Origin: Streptomyces sp. CB01635
GTDB lineage: Bacteria; Actinomycetota; Actinomycetes; Streptomycetales; Streptomycetaceae
DNA length: 64,000 bases
NCBI RefSeq assembly: GCF_002803065.1
Contig: NZ_NNBL01000001.1
Coordinates: 1-64,000 of the forward strand
Direction of reading: 5' to 3'
Every line of letters starts with the position of its first letter. Positions within the stretch are counted from its first letter, which is position 1. Positions 54,393 through 63,326 of the stretch are shown piece after piece. Made by a program: the position numbers and the translations under genes. Below the pieces are notes generated by a model, which saw nothing but the letters and a program-made list of their open reading frames with translations, was not told the origin of the DNA and did no database searches.

Positions 54393-54432
54393 GGTGACGG
54401 TCGCGGAACCGCAAGGGTCCGCGACCGTCACC
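54393..54432. terminator. Bidirectional terminator after the LigB-like gene
   Basis: GGTGACGGTCGCGGA pairs with TCCGCGACCGTCACC (15 bp) around a ten-base loop. It separates the convergent LigB-like and antitoxin-like genes. Confidence 0.85.
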
Positions 54433-54450
54433 GTGTGCGGGTACCGCGTC

Positions 54451-54714
54451 TCAGGAGGCGGGAGGAGGTGGCGGGGTGGCCCCACCGCCCGAGCTACCGC
54501 CCTTGTCCTGGCCCGGACCCCCGAAGCGGTCCATAGCGTCCTTGGCCTTGCTCGTGCCTGTCTGGATCTGGTCGCTGTACTTGCCCTGGGTCTTCTGGTC
54601 GGCCGTCTTCCCGGCCTTGTCCAGACCCTGGTCGATCTTGTCCCCGTGCTGCTGCGCGAGGTCCGAGGCCTTGTCCTTGCTGAGCTTGGCTTTCAGCGTG
54701 TCCATGATTCCCAT
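54451..54714 (-). CDS. MT0933-type antitoxin-like protein
   Basis: The 87-residue product begins MGIMDTLKAKLSKDKASDLAQ and has DKIDQGLDKAGKTADQKTQGKYSD, both signatures of the MT0933/Rv0909-like antitoxin family (amphipathic, charged helix). The C-terminus is Gly/Ser/Pro-rich. No toxin gene is adjacent, so the antitoxin label comes from the family name only; a general stress role is equally likely. Confidence 0.78.
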   Translation of the reverse strand: MGIMDTLKAKLSKDKASDLAQQHGDKIDQGLDKAGKTADQKTQGKYSDQIQTGTSKAKDAMDRFGGPGQDKGGSSGGGATPPPPPAS

Positions 54715-54738
54715 GGGTTCACCTTCACTGGCGGGGGA

Positions 54739-55026
54739 CTACTTGCGGGCGCTGTCACCGGCCTCGTTGTCGGCGGCCTGCTCCGCGGACTGCTGCTTCG
54801 GGATCTCCACGGGCTCCGCCGTGGCGGGCTCGGGGGTATCGGCAGCCTCCGTGGACGCCTCCGGCGCCGCAGCGTCGGCGGCTGCGGAGGTGTCGGCAGC
54901 CTCGGAAGTCCCGGCGGAGGAGCCCTCGGCCTCGGGCTCGGCCGTCAGAGTGGCGGCCTGCGCCTCACTGGTTGACGCCTCCTCCGTGTCCTTCGACTTC
55001 CGGCGGAACCTGGCGAAAACACCCAT
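54739..55026 (-). CDS. Small acidic Ala/Glu-rich protein
   Basis: A 95-residue product beginning MGVFARFRRKSKDTEEASTSEAQ, with a basic N-terminus and a long Ala/Glu/Ser/Thr-rich remainder with no hydrophobic segment. It is probably disordered. It is immediately upstream of the antitoxin-like gene on the same strand (24 bases), so they may be cotranscribed. Function unknown. Confidence 0.62.
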   Translation of the reverse strand: MGVFARFRRKSKDTEEASTSEAQAATLTAEPEAEGSSAGTSEAADTSAAADAAAPEASTEAADTPEPATAEPVEIPKQQSAEQAADNEAGDSARK

Positions 55027-55208
55027 TTCAACTCCATACGTTACTCGTGCGGGCGAAATCCCGCGTCGCCCGGTGCGTCCGATTGCATCGCCCGGGCCTG
55101 AGGTACTCGAAACCGGCGGTCGGAACCTCGCAACAGGGAACGACCCCGGACCTGTGGCGTCACGTAGCTCGTTCGGGAAGACGTCCCGAGGTTTGCGAGA
55201 CTGGGGCG

Positions 55209-56147
55209 GTGAGTAGTGCAGCTCCCGCTCCGCGGGTCATCGCCGTCGTCGGACCCACTGCGGCCGGAAAGTCCGATCTGGGTGTTTTTCTCGCCAGAGA
55301 GCTGGGCGGTGAGGTCGTCAACGCCGACTCCATGCAGCTCTACCGGGGGATGGACATCGGCACCGCCAAACTGACGCCCGAGGAACGTGACGGGGTGCCG
55401 CACCACCTCCTGGACATCTGGGACGTCACCGAGGCGGCCAGCGTCGCGGAATACCAGAAACTCGCCCGCGCCGAGATCGACCGGCTGCTCGCCGCAGGAC
55501 GCTGGCCCGTCCTGGTCGGCGGCTCCGGCCTCTACGTCCGCGGAGCGGTGGACCACCTGGAGTTCCCGGGCACCGACCCCGAGGTGCGCGCACGCCTGGA
55601 GGAGGAGCTCACCCTGCGCGGCTCCGGCGCCCTGCACGCCCGCCTCGCCGTCTGCGACCCCGGGGCCGCCAAGGCGATCCTGCCGAGCAACGGCCGGCGC
55701 ATCGTCCGGGCCCTCGAAGTCATCGAGATCACAGGCAAGCCCTTCACGGCCAACCTGCCCGGACATGAGTCCGTCTACGACACCGTCCAGATCGGCGTGG
55801 ACGTGGCGCGCCCCGAACTTGACGAGCGCATCGCAACCCGCGTCGACCGCATGTGGGACGCCGGGCTCGTGGACGAGGTGCGCACCCTGGAGGAGCGCGG
55901 CCTGCGGGAAGGGCGTACGGCGTCGCGCGCGCTCGGCTACCAGCAGGTGCTCGCCGCGCTGGCCGGGGAGTGCACCGAGGGCGAGGCGCGCGCCGAGACC
56001 GTCCGCGCCACCAAGCGCTTCGCGCGCCGTCAGGACTCGTGGTTCCGGCGCGATCCGCGCGTCCACTGGCTCAGCGGCGAGGCGGCCGAACGCGGGGAAC
56101 TCCCGGCCCGGGCAATGACGTTGATCGAACGACCGGTTACAGCCTGA
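55209..56147 (+). CDS. miaA: tRNA dimethylallyltransferase MiaA
   Basis: MiaA attaches the dimethylallyl group to A37 of tRNAs reading UNN codons, the substrate for MiaB. The 312-residue protein has Walker A GPTAAGKSDLG (residues of about 15-25), DSMQLYRGMDIGTAK, GVPHHLLDIWD, GGSGLYVRG, and RRQDSWFRRDPRVHW near the C-terminus. GTG 55209 is chosen because it begins just before the conserved strand; the frame upstream runs into the neighbouring gene's region. It forms a functional pair with miaB. Confidence 0.95.
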   Translation: MSSAAPAPRVIAVVGPTAAGKSDLGVFLARELGGEVVNADSMQLYRGMDIGTAKLTPEERDGVPHHLLDIWDVTEAASVAEYQKLARAEIDRLLAAGRWPVLVGGSGLYVRGAVDHLEFPGTDPEVRARLEEELTLRGSGALHARLAVCDPGAAKAILPSNGRRIVRALEVIEITGKPFTANLPGHESVYDTVQIGVDVARPELDERIATRVDRMWDAGLVDEVRTLEERGLREGRTASRALGYQQVLAALAGECTEGEARAETVRATKRFARRQDSWFRRDPRVHWLSGEAAERGELPARAMTLIERPVTA

Positions 56148-56254
56148 TCACGTGATGGCATCGGGACGCTCCGGCCGTCATCGCGGCCCCTGGGAGCGTG
56201 CCATCATCGACCATCGATCGACCAGTGGAGTCCGAAGTGGGAGGGCGCGTGGCG

Positions 56255-56722
56255 ATGGAGGCCGGCCCTCGTGACACCGCACCCGGCGGGGAACAGCTGA
56301 GCCCTGACGGACCGGACGCGACCCCGGACGGTGTGATCGCCGACGGCCCCACGGCCGAGGAGCTCGCATCGCAGACCGGAGGCGCCGAGGTCGAGGTGGA
56401 GCTGCGCCCGCAGCGGCGCCTGCGCCTGTGGCAGCTCGCGCCCATTGTGATCCTCTCCGCGATCGGCTCGCTGATGTTCGCCTTCCCGCTCTTCTTCGAG
56501 TTCGGGGACGGCGGAGCCGTCGTGGCGATGTTGGGGCTGCTGATCAGCTCCTGCGCCGCCGGCTGGGGAATGATGGCCGCGCGCCGCGTCGGCTACACCT
56601 GGCCCGGCTTCCCGGCCCGGGGATCGGGCCGGCGCCCGGACTGGCGGGTCGTCGGCGCGTACGCAGTCGTGGTTGCCGCAGTCGCCGTCCTCGCCGTGTG
56701 GCGCGTCGCCCGCCTGCGCTAG
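56255..56722 (+). CDS. Membrane protein of unknown function between miaA and dapF
   Basis: The product of about 155 residues has an acidic N-terminal half (residues 1-55) and three hydrophobic segments (LAPIVILSAIGSLMFAFPLFF, VVAMLGLLISSCAAGWGMMAA and VVGAYAVVVAAVAVLAVWRV). ATG 56255 and GTG 56249 share GGGAGGG upstream; an ATG at 56198 is also in frame. It may affect envelope processes given its neighbours, but this is guesswork. Confidence 0.68.
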   Translation: MEAGPRDTAPGGEQLSPDGPDATPDGVIADGPTAEELASQTGGAEVEVELRPQRRLRLWQLAPIVILSAIGSLMFAFPLFFEFGDGGAVVAMLGLLISSCAAGWGMMAARRVGYTWPGFPARGSGRRPDWRVVGAYAVVVAAVAVLAVWRVARLR

Positions 56723-56806
56723 TGCTTTTCGTTCGGATCAGGCTGGGCCGGTCCGCGTAACGGGACGTCCCGATGGGTTGTCGTCGCCACCCCGTACGAT
56801 CGAGGA

Positions 56807-57685
56807 ATGAGCACGCGGATCGCCTTCCTCAAGGGGCACGGGACCGAGAACGACTTCGTGATCGTCCCCGACCCGGAGAACGCCCTGGAGCTGCCCCCGG
56901 CGGCCGTCGCAGCCCTGTGCGACCGACGAGCCGGAATCGGCGGTGACGGCCTGCTGCACGTGGTGCGCTCCGCAGCCCACCCCGACGCGCGGCACCTGGC
57001 TTCCGAGGCCGAGTGGTTCATGGACTACCGCAATGGCGACGGCTCGGTCGCCGAGATGTGCGGCAACGGCGTGCGTGTGTTCGCCCACTATCTTCAGCGC
57101 GCCGGCCATGTCGGCGAGGGCGACCTCGCGGTGGCCACGCGCGGAGGCGTGAAGAGCGTGCACATCGACAAGGAGGGCGACATCACGGTCGGCATGGGCA
57201 AGGCCCTCCTCCCCGAAGGGGATGTCACCGTCAGCGTCGCCGACCACAGCTGGCCCGCGCGCAACGTGAACATGGGCAACCCCCACGCCGTCGCCTTCGT
57301 GGACGACCTCGCCCAGGCCGGCAACCTCTTCTCCGCCCCGCCCTTCACCCCGGCCACGGCCTACCCGGACGGGGTGAACGTCGAGTTCGTCGTCGACCGC
57401 GGCCCCCGTCGCGTAGCCATGAGGGTCCACGAGCGTGGCGTGGGCGAGACCCGCTCGTGCGGCACGGGCGCGTGCGCCGTGGCCGTCGCGGCGGCCCGCA
57501 GGGACGGCCTGGACCCGGCGGTCACCGGATCGCCGGTGACGTACGCAGTGGATCTGCCCGGCGGACAGCTGGTGATCACGGAGCGGGCCGACGGGGAGAT
57601 CGAGATGACAGGACCCGCGGTGATCGTCGCCGAGGGAGAGATCGACACGGACTGGCTGGCGGGTCTCGAAACCGTAAACCCCTGA
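56807..57685 (+). CDS. dapF: Diaminopimelate epimerase
   Basis: DapF converts LL- to meso-diaminopimelate for lysine and peptidoglycan synthesis. The 292-residue protein has both active-site cysteines: EMCGNGVRVFAHYL (first half) and RSCGTGACAVAVAAA (second half), in the symmetrical two-domain fold. Other marks are GHGTENDFVIV near the start and NMGNPHAVAFVDD. The ATG 56807 start is directly ahead of conserved sequence. Confidence 0.97.
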   Translation: MSTRIAFLKGHGTENDFVIVPDPENALELPPAAVAALCDRRAGIGGDGLLHVVRSAAHPDARHLASEAEWFMDYRNGDGSVAEMCGNGVRVFAHYLQRAGHVGEGDLAVATRGGVKSVHIDKEGDITVGMGKALLPEGDVTVSVADHSWPARNVNMGNPHAVAFVDDLAQAGNLFSAPPFTPATAYPDGVNVEFVVDRGPRRVAMRVHERGVGETRSCGTGACAVAVAAARRDGLDPAVTGSPVTYAVDLPGGQLVITERADGEIEMTGPAVIVAEGEIDTDWLAGLETVNP

Positions 57686-57822
57686 ACGTTCGCTCGAATG
57701 GGTGATCCGTTTCACGCTGGGCGAGAGGGGGACTGCTCCACGTGATGGGCTCGGTAGCATCAAGCACCGGCCCGGGCGGGAACCCCGCAGACCGCCGCCG
57801 GTCGACGCAGCCGGAGGTGCTC

Positions 57823-59952
57823 ATGAGTGCGGAGGCGACCAATCCCGCGACGCCGGGCCCGGTCACACCGGGCGCGCACCGCCGGCGCGGCCGTCCCCGG
57901 ATCGACCTGCGCCGCATCGGCTGGGCCGCGCTCCTCGGCCCCGCCGCGGGCAACCGGCTGCCCGACGCGATCGGACACGTGGTCGAGGCCCACCGGGCCC
58001 ACCACCCGGAAGCCCCCCTTGAGCCGCTGCGCCGGGCATACGTCCTCGCCGAGTCCTCCCACCGGGGACAGATGCGCAAGAGCGGCGAGCCCTACATCAC
58101 ACACCCCCTCGCCGTGACGCTGATCCTCGCCGAGCTGGGCGCCGAGACCACGACGCTGACCGCGTCCCTCCTCCACGACACCGTCGAGGACACCGAGGTG
58201 ACGCTCGATCAAGTGCGTACGGAATTCGGCGAAGAGGTCGCCTATCTCGTCGACGGCGTGACCAAGCTCGAAAAGGTCGACTACGGAGCGGCCGCCGAAC
58301 CCGAGACCTTCCGCAAGATGCTCGTCGCCACCGGCAACGACGTGCGGGTCATGTCGATCAAACTCGCCGACCGGCTGCACAACATGCGCACCCTCGGCGT
58401 GATGCGCCCCGAGAAACAGGCGCGCATCGCCAAGGTCACCCGGGACGTGCTCATCCCGCTCGCAGAACGCCTCGGCGTCCAGGCACTCAAGACCGAGCTC
58501 GAGGACCTCGTCTTCGCGATCTTGCACCCCGACGAGTACACGGTGACCCGCGAGCTCATCGCGGCCAACGACGCGCGGCACACCGACCCCCTCGCGGAGA
58601 TCGCCGAGGACGCCCGCGCCGTCCTGAAGGACGCCGGGATCACGGCCGAAGTACTGATCAGGCCACGGCACTTCGTCTCCGTGCACCGGTCGAGACGCAA
58701 GCGCGGAACACTGCGCGGTGCGGACTTCGGGCGCCTGCTGGTGCTCGTCGGCGAGGACGCCGACTGCTACGGGGTGCTCGGCGAGCTGCACACGTGCTTC
58801 ACGCCGGTCGTCTCGGAGTTCAAGGACTTCATCGCTGTACCGAAGTTCAACCTGTACCAGTCGCTGCACACAGCCGTGTCGCGCGGTGACGGGGAGGTCG
58901 CCGAAGTCCTCATCCGTACCCACCAGATGCACAAGGTCGCCGAGGCCGGCGTCGTCGCCCTCGGAAATCCCTACGCTCCTCCTTCGGAGGAGCAGGCCGA
59001 CAGCGACGGGGAGCGCGCCGACCCGACCAGGCCCGGCTGGCTCTCCCGCCTCCTCGACTGGCAGGAGGCCGCCCCGGACGCGGACACCTTCTGGTCGACG
59101 CTGCGCGAAGACCTCGCCCAGGACCGCGAGATCACCGTCTTCCGGCCCGACGGCGGCACGCTCGGCCTGCCCGCGGGCGCCAGCTGCGTCGATGCCGCGT
59201 ACGCCCAGTACGGCGAGGACGCCCACGCCTGCATCGGAGCCCGCGTCAACGGCCGGCTGGCGACGCTCAGCACGGTCCTGAGCGACGGGGACACCGTTCA
59301 GCTCCTCATGGGCCAGGACCCCGCTTCCGAGCCCTCCAGGGACTGGCTCGACCACGCCCGTACGCCCGCCGCGCGCATCGCCATCCGGCGCTGGCTCACG
59401 ACCCACCCGGCCACACCCCAGCCCGAGCCCGAGGACCGGCGCACCCCGGAGCCGGCCCCCAGGACGCCTCAAGGCGCACCTGCGGGCCGCCCCGCCGAGG
59501 CGAACGCCGTCGTGGACCAGCCGGGCGCCACGGTCCGCCTCGCGGGCTGCTGCACGCCCGTGCCACCCGACGCGGTGACCGCCTTCGCCGTACGCGGCGG
59601 TGTCGTGACCGTGCACCGCGCGGAGTGTCACGGCGTGGAGCGCATGAAGAGCGCGGGGCGCGCCGAGGTCGGCGTGCACTGGGGCGACACCACGCAGTGC
59701 CGGGTCTCCCTGATCGCCGAGTCCTTCAGCCGGCCGCATCTGCTGGCCGATCTCACCGAAGCCATCGCCTTGGAGAGCGTCGCCGTCATCTCCGCGACCG
59801 TGGAACCGCCGACCCAGGGCCGTGTGCGCCACACCTACACGCTCCAACTCCCCGACGCGACAACGCTCCCCGCACTGATGCGCGCCATGCGCAACATCGC
59901 AGGGGTGTACGACGTCAGCCGCGCGCAGCACTCCGCCCAGACCAGCTCGTAG
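57823..59952 (+). CDS. rshA: RelA/SpoT homologue (RshA-type) with degenerate synthetase motifs
   Basis: RSH proteins make and degrade (p)ppGpp. The 709-residue product has a complete HD hydrolase domain (about residues 70-220): THPLAV, LLHDTVEDTEV (HDxxED), and KLADRLHNMRTL. The synthetase domain (about 260-370) keeps FKDFIAVPKFNLYQSLHT, but the G-loop reads RPRHFVSVHR in place of RPKHxYSIxxKM, and where the catalytic Asp (YDLxGxRV) should be the chain reads RLLVLVGED. The ExQIRT motif reads EVLIRT. A TGS domain (about 425-490), a Cys-Cys segment (GCCTPVPP) and a C-terminal ACT domain follow. ATG 57823 has GGAGGTGC at perfect spacing. Location fits S. coelicolor rshA. Confidence 0.92.
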   Translation: MSAEATNPATPGPVTPGAHRRRGRPRIDLRRIGWAALLGPAAGNRLPDAIGHVVEAHRAHHPEAPLEPLRRAYVLAESSHRGQMRKSGEPYITHPLAVTLILAELGAETTTLTASLLHDTVEDTEVTLDQVRTEFGEEVAYLVDGVTKLEKVDYGAAAEPETFRKMLVATGNDVRVMSIKLADRLHNMRTLGVMRPEKQARIAKVTRDVLIPLAERLGVQALKTELEDLVFAILHPDEYTVTRELIAANDARHTDPLAEIAEDARAVLKDAGITAEVLIRPRHFVSVHRSRRKRGTLRGADFGRLLVLVGEDADCYGVLGELHTCFTPVVSEFKDFIAVPKFNLYQSLHTAVSRGDGEVAEVLIRTHQMHKVAEAGVVALGNPYAPPSEEQADSDGERADPTRPGWLSRLLDWQEAAPDADTFWSTLREDLAQDREITVFRPDGGTLGLPAGASCVDAAYAQYGEDAHACIGARVNGRLATLSTVLSDGDTVQLLMGQDPASEPSRDWLDHARTPAARIAIRRWLTTHPATPQPEPEDRRTPEPAPRTPQGAPAGRPAEANAVVDQPGATVRLAGCCTPVPPDAVTAFAVRGGVVTVHRAECHGVERMKSAGRAEVGVHWGDTTQCRVSLIAESFSRPHLLADLTEAIALESVAVISATVEPPTQGRVRHTYTLQLPDATTLPALMRAMRNIAGVYDVSRAQHSAQTSS

Positions 59953-60019
59953 GGTCTCGTTCGGGTGGGTGTGGCGCGTCCCGCCCGGGTCCGGACGCGG
60001 GCGCTGGTAGCCGTAGTTC

Positions 60020-61498
60020 ATGCTGCTCACCCCCCGCACCATCCGCATGGGCGCCGCGCTCGTCGCCGCGGCCGCCTCCACCGCACTTCTCGCCGCGAGC
60101 GCCCCGCCGCCGGCCGTCCCGCTGGGCATCGGAGACCGGCTCTTCCCGCACCTGGGCAACCCTGGTTACGACGTGGAGTCGTACGACATCGCGTTCACGT
60201 ACCACGGCGACAACAAGAAGCCGCTCGATGCCGTCACCAAGATCGAGGCCACGGCGACCGCCCGCCTCGAGCAGGTGAATCTCGACTTCTCGCACGGAAC
60301 CGTCCGCTCCGTGGAGGTCAACGGCAGTCCCGCGCGGTTCGACACCAGCGACGAAGACCTGGTCGTCACGCCCGAGAGGGCCGTCCCGGAGGGTGCCCCG
60401 CTGGAGATCACGGTGCGGCACACCAGCAACCCGGTGCCCGGCAAGGAGGAGGGGGGCTGGGTGCAGACCAAGGACGGTCTCGCCATGGCCAATCAGGCCG
60501 ACGCCGGGCACCGTGTGTTCCCGAGCAACGACCATCCTTCGGACAAGGCCCTGTTCACGCTCCGGGTCACCGCCCCCAAGGCGCTCACGGTCGTGGCCAA
60601 CGGGGTGCCCTTCCTGAAGATGCGCCACGGCGCGGACACCAGCTGGTCGTACCGCACCCTCCACCCCATGGCCACCGAGCTGGCGCAGGTCTCGATCGGT
60701 AACTCCGCGGTGCTGCATCGGGAGGGGCCGCACGGGCTTCCCGTCCGCGACGTGGTGCCCGCCAAGGACCGGAAGGTCCTCGAACCGTGGCTCAAGAAGA
60801 CGCCCGCCCAGCTCGCCTGGATGGAAGGGAAGGTCGGCAGCTACCCCTTCGAGAACTACGGCCTCCTGATCGCCCAGGCCCGGACCGGCTTCGAGCTCGA
60901 GACCCAGACGCTCTCCCTCTTCGAGAAGGAGATCTTCACGGAGCCCGCGTACCCCGCCTGGTACATCGACTCGATCATGGTCCACGAGATGGCGCACCAG
61001 TGGTTCGGCGACAGCGTCAGCCCCCGCACCTGGTCCGACCTGTGGCTGAACGAGGGGCATGCCAGCTGGTACGAGGCCCTCTACGCCCAGGAGAAGGGCC
61101 ACCAGTCCATGGCCAAGCGCATGCGTGCGGCCTACCGCGCCTCGGACGGCTGGCGCGCCGCGGGTGGCCCGCCGGCCTCCCCCAAGGGCCCGAAGCCGGG
61201 CCAGAAGATCAGCATCTTCCGGCCGGTGGTCTACGACGGCAGCGCCCTCGTCCTCTACGCGCTCCGCCAGGAGATCGGCACCCCGGCCTTCGAGCGCCTG
61301 GAGCGCGACTGGGTGCGCACGCACCGTGACGGCACGGCGAGCACGGCGGACTTCATCAGCCTGGCTTCGCAGACCTCGGGCCGCGATCTCCAGGGCTTCC
61401 TCCGGGCCTGGCTCTACGGGAAGAAGACGCCGCCGATGCCGGGGCACCCGGACTGGAAGTCGACGCCGGTGGCGAAGGCGAAGCCGGCCAAGGGGTAG
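60020..61498 (+). CDS. Secreted M1 family metallopeptidase
   Basis: The 492-residue protein has a signal peptide (MGAALVAAAASTALLAASAP, about residues 10-29), an N-terminal beta-domain (about 35-230) and the M1 catalytic core with zinc motif HEMAHQWFGD (HExxH) and the downstream Glu in WLNEGHASWYE. RTGFELETQTL is the GAMEN-like segment; it lacks the standard Gly-Ala-Met-Glu-Asn, so aminopeptidase specificity may differ. The C-terminal helical ERAP-type domain is short. It stands alone, 68 bases after the rsh gene. Confidence 0.9.
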   Translation: MLLTPRTIRMGAALVAAAASTALLAASAPPPAVPLGIGDRLFPHLGNPGYDVESYDIAFTYHGDNKKPLDAVTKIEATATARLEQVNLDFSHGTVRSVEVNGSPARFDTSDEDLVVTPERAVPEGAPLEITVRHTSNPVPGKEEGGWVQTKDGLAMANQADAGHRVFPSNDHPSDKALFTLRVTAPKALTVVANGVPFLKMRHGADTSWSYRTLHPMATELAQVSIGNSAVLHREGPHGLPVRDVVPAKDRKVLEPWLKKTPAQLAWMEGKVGSYPFENYGLLIAQARTGFELETQTLSLFEKEIFTEPAYPAWYIDSIMVHEMAHQWFGDSVSPRTWSDLWLNEGHASWYEALYAQEKGHQSMAKRMRAAYRASDGWRAAGGPPASPKGPKPGQKISIFRPVVYDGSALVLYALRQEIGTPAFERLERDWVRTHRDGTASTADFISLASQTSGRDLQGFLRAWLYGKKTPPMPGHPDWKSTPVAKAKPAKG

Positions 61499-61723
61499 GC
61501 CATCGACCGGCGGCGCACAGCCCAGGCAGGACAGGCTTCGGGCCCGGCGCCGGCGGGCAATAAGTCGGGTGACGAGACGGGCCGTACCGTGCGACCATCT
61601 TTCAGGTCGGCGGCACGGCCGCCCCGGGAATCTACGGACGCCCCGGGACGTTGTGTCAGTCGATGGACCACGCTGTCATGCGCGGACCGTCACCAGTTCG
61701 TATCACCTCGACGTAAGGATCCA

Positions 61724-63232
61724 ATGACCTCCTCTTCTTCCCCTTCCCAGGACGCGCAGAGCTTCGCGCAGAACAACCCCGAAGGTCTTCGGGCCGATGC
61801 CCTGATGGAAGAGGACGTCGCCTGGAGCCACGAGATCGACGGAGAGCGGGACGGCGACCAGTTCGACCGCTCCGAGCGTGCGGCCCTGCGCCGCGTCGCC
61901 GGCCTCTCCACCGAGCTCGAGGACGTCACCGAAGTCGAGTACCGGCAGCTCCGCCTGGAGCGGGTCGTGCTCGTCGGTGTGTGGACCTCGGGAACGGTGA
62001 ACGACGCGGAGAACTCCCTCGCGGAGCTGGCCGCCCTCGCCGAGACCGCCGGCGCCCTGGTGCTCGACGGCGTCATCCAGCGCCGGGACAAGCCCGACGC
62101 GGCGACGTACATCGGCTCGGGCAAGGCACTGGAGCTGCGCGACATCGTCCTCGAGACCGGAGCCGACACCGTCGTGTGTGACGGTGAGCTCAGCCCCGGC
62201 CAGCTCATCCACCTCGAAGACGTCGTCAAGGTCAAGGTGGTCGACAGGACCGCCCTGATCCTCGACATCTTCGCCCAGCACGCCAAGTCCCGAGAGGGCA
62301 AGGCGCAGGTCGCCCTCGCGCAGATGCAGTACATGCTGCCGCGACTGCGCGGCTGGGGTCAGTCGCTCTCCCGGCAGATGGGTGGCGGTGGCTCCTCCGG
62401 CTCCGGCGGCGGCATGGCCACCCGTGGTCCCGGTGAGACCAAGATCGAGACGGACCGGCGACGGATCCGCGAGAAGATGGCGAAGATGCGCCGGGAGATC
62501 GCGGAGATGAAGACCGGCCGCGAGATCAAGCGCCAGGAGCGCAAGCGCAACAAGGTGCCTTCGGTGGCCATCGCCGGATACACCAACGCGGGCAAGTCGT
62601 CCCTGCTCAACCGCCTGACGGGCGCCGGTGTCCTGGTGGAGAACGCCCTGTTCGCCACCCTCGACCCGACCGTCCGCAGGGCGGAGACGCCCAGCGGCCG
62701 GCTGTACACGCTGGCCGACACGGTCGGCTTTGTGCGGCACCTGCCTCACCACCTCGTCGAGGCGTTCCGCTCCACGATGGAGGAGGTCGGTGAATCCGAC
62801 CTGATCCTGCACGTGGTGGACGGATCGCACCCGGCGCCGGAGGAGCAGCTGGCCGCCGTACGCGAGGTCATCCGCGACGTGGGCGCCACGAAGGTGCCCG
62901 AGATCGTGGTGATCAACAAGGCGGACGCGGCCGACCCGCTCGTCCTCCAGCGGCTGCTGCGCGTCGAGAAGCGCGCGATCGCGGTGTCGGCCCGCACCGG
63001 GCTCGGCATGGACAAGCTGCTCGCGATCATCGACGACGAGCTGCCGCGTCCCGAGGTCGAGATCGAGGCGCTCGTGCCGTACACGCATGGCCAGCTGGTC
63101 GCGCGTGCGCACGCCGACGGCGAGGTGATCTCCGAGGAGCACACCCCGGACGGCACCCTGCTCAAGGCGCGGGTGCACGAGGAACTCGCCGCAGAGTTCG
63201 CGCCGTACCTTCCGGCGGCGGCCGCGAGCTGA
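61724..63232 (+). CDS. hflX: GTPase HflX
   Basis: HflX is a ribosome-associated GTPase that rescues stalled ribosomes. The 502-residue product has the N-terminal HflX domain (VVLVGVWTSGT, ATYIGSGKALELRD, VVDRTALILDIFAQHAKSREGKAQVALAQ in two parts), the Gly-rich insert (MGGGGSSGSGGGMATRGPGETKIETDRRR region) and the G domain: G1 GYTNAGKSSLLN, G3 DTVGF, G4 NKAD and G5 SARTG. ATG 61724 has AAGGA eight bases upstream. The first 60 residues are acidic and disordered. Confidence 0.96.
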   Translation: MTSSSSPSQDAQSFAQNNPEGLRADALMEEDVAWSHEIDGERDGDQFDRSERAALRRVAGLSTELEDVTEVEYRQLRLERVVLVGVWTSGTVNDAENSLAELAALAETAGALVLDGVIQRRDKPDAATYIGSGKALELRDIVLETGADTVVCDGELSPGQLIHLEDVVKVKVVDRTALILDIFAQHAKSREGKAQVALAQMQYMLPRLRGWGQSLSRQMGGGGSSGSGGGMATRGPGETKIETDRRRIREKMAKMRREIAEMKTGREIKRQERKRNKVPSVAIAGYTNAGKSSLLNRLTGAGVLVENALFATLDPTVRRAETPSGRLYTLADTVGFVRHLPHHLVEAFRSTMEEVGESDLILHVVDGSHPAPEEQLAAVREVIRDVGATKVPEIVVINKADAADPLVLQRLLRVEKRAIAVSARTGLGMDKLLAIIDDELPRPEVEIEALVPYTHGQLVARAHADGEVISEEHTPDGTLLKARVHEELAAEFAPYLPAAAAS

Positions 63233-63267
63233 CGCTCCGGCAGCAGCCGGGCCTCCTGTGCCGACGG

Positions 63268-63305
63268 CGAGGGCCCGCCCCCAACTTCCTGGGGGCGGGC
63301 CCTCG
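63268..63305. terminator. Terminator between hflX and the protease gene
   Basis: CGAGGGCCCGCCCCC pairs perfectly (15 bp) with GGGGGCGGGCCCTCG around an eight-base loop, followed by TTCGTTC. It serves convergent genes. Confidence 0.9.
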
Positions 63306-63326
63306 TTCGTTCGGTGAAGCCGGCGG

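Noticed and set aside
57760..60159. Long minus-strand frame opposite the rsh gene
   Set aside because: Composition-driven antisense frame; the + strand encodes the complete HD, TGS and ACT domains.
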